This document shows positions 14,141 to 15,474 of a DNA stretch of 15,474 nt, piece by piece. Under the pieces are notes generated by a model. That model searched no databases, was not told where the DNA came from, and worked only from the letters and a program-made list of their open reading frames with translations. Within the stretch, counting starts at the first letter, position 1. The number at the start of each line of letters is the position of its first letter. The position numbers and the translations under genes are program-made. The stretch spans positions 1-15,474 of the forward strand of contig JBCDAU010000069.1 in assembly GCA_039185015.1 (NCBI GenBank), in the 5' to 3' direction. This DNA is from JBCBSZ01 sp039185015. GTDB taxonomy: Bacteria > Actinomycetota > Acidimicrobiia > Acidimicrobiales > Poriferisodalaceae.

Positions 14141-14665
14141 GTGGAGGGCGACGAGCTGAGCCGACGGGCACGTGACCTCGTCGTCGACGACGCCGCGGCC
14201 GAGCGGGCCCGCCGCGGCCGGCGACGGGCGATCGCCGATGAGGTCGCCGGACCGGTGGACGTCCTGGTCGCCGCAGCCGAGCGGCGCCTCCCGGTCACCG
14301 TCACGCTGCTCGGCGGCCAGCGCCTGTCCTTCGTCCCGACGGCGGTCGGTACCGATGTCGCCGCCGGCTCCCTGGCCGGTGGACCGACGGACCTCGTCCG
14401 GGTCGCAGCGATCGCCGTGCTCGAAGCACCGGCGGACCTCCGGGTGGATCCGGACGTCGATCCACCCGGTCCCCTGCTGGACGACCTGCTGGCATCGATC
14501 GTCGACGAGCGACCGCCGGTCGCGATCTGGACGGTCGACGGCGCCGGCCCCGTCACCGGCGACCTGGTGGCCGCCGGCGACGCGCTCGTGCTCGCCGACG
14601 GACCCACCGGCCCCCGCCGCCACATCCCGCTGGCCGCGGTGGCTCGCCTCCGCCTCGCGCCGTAG
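14141..14665 (+). CDS. Uncharacterised 174-residue protein divergent from phoH
   Basis: The reading frame from GTG 14141 has strong third-position GC and no competing frame of similar quality. The N-terminal third (about 1-50) is charged and helical, rich in Arg, Glu and Ala. Two similar beta-rich halves follow: PVTVTLLGGQRLSFVPTAVG ... RVAAIAVLEAP (51-97) and PVAIWTVDG ... DLVAAGDALVLADG ... HIPLAAVARLRLAP (126-174). Both start with PV plus a strand, contain a Gly-rich turn and end with an AAxAxL-type strand, so I infer an internal duplication. The layout recalls uncharacterised actinobacterial cytosolic proteins with a helical N-terminus and small beta barrels; this is recall, not a search. 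It has no signal peptide. Function unknown. Confidence 0.72.
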   Translation: MEGDELSRRARDLVVDDAAAERARRGRRRAIADEVAGPVDVLVAAAERRLPVTVTLLGGQRLSFVPTAVGTDVAAGSLAGGPTDLVRVAAIAVLEAPADLRVDPDVDPPGPLLDDLLASIVDERPPVAIWTVDGAGPVTGDLVAAGDALVLADGPTGPRRHIPLAAVARLRLAP

Positions 14666-14949
14666 ACCGGACGGATGCACACGCTCGGCGCACCGACCCG
14701 CTCGGCACTCGCCGGACGAGCGTGGCATCCGGCAACGACGTCCGACTCGGGCTGGTCCCCGTCCCGGACGAGTTCCGTACGTTGCACGTCCCTTCGTTCG
14801 CGAGTGAGGCCGATGGGGACGTCAAGGGCACCTGACCGGCCCGACTCGACCGCGGTCGACGCTCACCGCACGCGGTCGGATCGTCGCCCTGCGCCGGAAC
14901 GTTGACCTAGGGTCCGCCGCCAGGCGCGGACCGGGGACGGGCGAACACC
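14666..14949 (+). other. 284-bp gap without a convincing gene
   Basis: No tRNA cloverleaf, rRNA or convincing coding frame is seen. It must hold the promoter of the secreted repeat protein: TAGGGT at 14908-14913 fits a -10 box about 37 nt before the ATG. A 7-bp inverted repeat (14911-14917 GGTCCGC with 14926-14932 GCGGACC) overlaps this box and could be a regulatory site or a leader hairpin. A short frame at 14722-14838 has protein-like codons but no start signal. Confidence 0.5.
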
Positions 14950-15474
14950 ATGACAGCTCGACGGATCGTGGCGGCGACGCTGCTGACGCTGACGGCCGCC
15001 ATCTCGGCGTTGCTCCTGGGGACCGGCGCGGCGGGCGCGAACACCCCCAGCGCCGATGCCTACATCCTCCAGGTCGAATCCGACCCCGGCGCCGGCACCG
15101 ACTTCACCTTCGTCACCTACCCCACCTACGACGACCTCATCAACGACACCAACCGCCTCAGCATCGACACCGCCATCCCCCGCATCAGCGGCACCGCCAG
15201 CACCACCGGCCTCACCTACGCGCCGACCGTGATCGACCCCGACTCCGACGGCGACGGCATCGCCGACGACGCCGACGTCTGCCCCGGCCAAGACGACACC
15301 ATCGACGTCGACAACGACACCATCCCCGACTGCAACGACCCCCTCATCGACTCCGACGGCGACGGCATCGCCGACGACGCCGACGTCTGCCCCGGCCAAG
15401 ACGACACCATCGACGTCGACAACGACACCATCCCCGACTGCAACGACCCCCTCATCGACACCGACAACGACGGC
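14950..15474 (+). CDS. Secreted protein with thrombospondin-type-3-like calcium-binding repeats, 3' end beyond the window
   Basis: The first 175 residues are present and the frame is open at the window edge. Residues 1-30 are a clear signal peptide (Arg4-Arg5, a hydrophobic Ala/Leu core, and a likely cut near AGA-NT at residue 30), so the protein is exported. Residues 31-97 are a short mixed domain I do not recognise. From residue 98 come 36-residue repeats of the form DSDGDGIADDADVCPGQDD ... DVDNDTIPDCNDP, with DxDxDG calcium loops and two Cys per repeat that probably pair; this is the thrombospondin type 3 pattern. Such proteins are usually stiff calcium-bound stalks on the cell surface. 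Codons here are almost all C-ending on the coding strand, more extreme than in neighbouring genes. The start is the only ATG before the signal peptide; the ribosome binding site is weak. Confidence 0.88.
   Translation, partial: MTARRIVAATLLTLTAAISALLLGTGAAGANTPSADAYILQVESDPGAGTDFTFVTYPTYDDLINDTNRLSIDTAIPRISGTASTTGLTYAPTVIDPDSDGDGIADDADVCPGQDDTIDVDNDTIPDCNDPLIDSDGDGIADDADVCPGQDDTIDVDNDTIPDCNDPLIDTDNDG
15241..15474 (+). repeat. Perfect 108-bp tandem repeat coding calcium-binding units
   Basis: Unit 1 (15241-15348) and unit 2 (15349-15456) are identical at all 108 positions by direct reading. A third unit begins at 15457 and differs at once (Asp-Thr-Asp-Asn-Asp-Gly instead of Asp-Ser-Asp-Gly-Asp-Gly) before the window ends. 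The identity at synonymous sites points to very recent duplication or gene conversion. Confidence 0.95.

Noticed and set aside
14722..14838. A 38-codon plus-strand frame with protein-like composition
   Set aside because: It has no ribosome binding site, no TANNNT box at the right distance and no recognisable motif. It may be a gene remnant but cannot be supported.
14666..14949. tRNA or small RNA gene in the gap
   Set aside because: No cloverleaf, no GTTCRANNC T-loop and no strong terminator hairpin were seen.
1..15474. A new defence island, phage or mobile element
   Set aside because: No transposase, integrase, toxin-antitoxin pair, restriction enzyme, insertion-sequence ends or attachment-site duplication was found. 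Gene content is mainly housekeeping plus secreted proteins.

Overview
The window is dense, very GC-rich bacterial DNA with GTG and ATG starts, short intergenic gaps and 4-bp start/stop overlaps. An F420-dependent (LLM-class) oxidoreductase, many apparently leaderless genes (a TANNNT hexamer 6-9 nt before the start codon) and the phoH-ybeY-corC-era gene order point to a high-GC actinobacterium. Acidimicrobiia is my best guess for the class, but it rests on overall style, not on a marker gene, and is inference.

Left part (1-4505, all minus strand). The first gene is the 5' portion of a DUF3179-type lipoprotein cut by the window edge. A hairpin separates it from a likely operon read right to left: uppS (undecaprenyl diphosphate synthase), recO (recombination mediator), an unrecognised 308-residue protein, and a secreted subtilisin-like protease whose C-terminus is a run of 15 WSG-type pentapeptides.

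Middle part (4581-10398). dinG (XPD-like Fe-S helicase) diverges from uppS and is followed by a PlsY-like membrane protein that lacks key family motifs. A tetR regulator and a two-gene membrane-protein operon diverge around a compact regulatory region: three 13-bp sites at exact 15-bp spacing overlap a near-consensus promoter. A strong hairpin lies between that operon and a convergent LOG-family gene. The LOG gene diverges from an LLM/F420 oxidoreductase gene.

Right part (10411-15474). phoH, ybeY, a CNNM/CBS (CorC-like) protein and era form a tightly coupled minus-strand operon with ATGA/GTGA overlaps. These genes concern RNA and ribosome maturation plus membrane ion transport or homeostasis. 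An uncharacterised 174-residue protein diverges from phoH. After a 284-bp gap without a convincing gene, the window ends inside a secreted protein with thrombospondin-type-3-like calcium-binding repeats. Two of these repeats are identical at all 108 bases.

Most of the window is housekeeping. The parts most worth a second look are the tetR/operator/paired-membrane-protein module, the two exact-repeat secreted proteins, the motif-poor PlsY homologue and the uncharacterised proteins beside recO and phoH. I see no clear new defence or mobile system.
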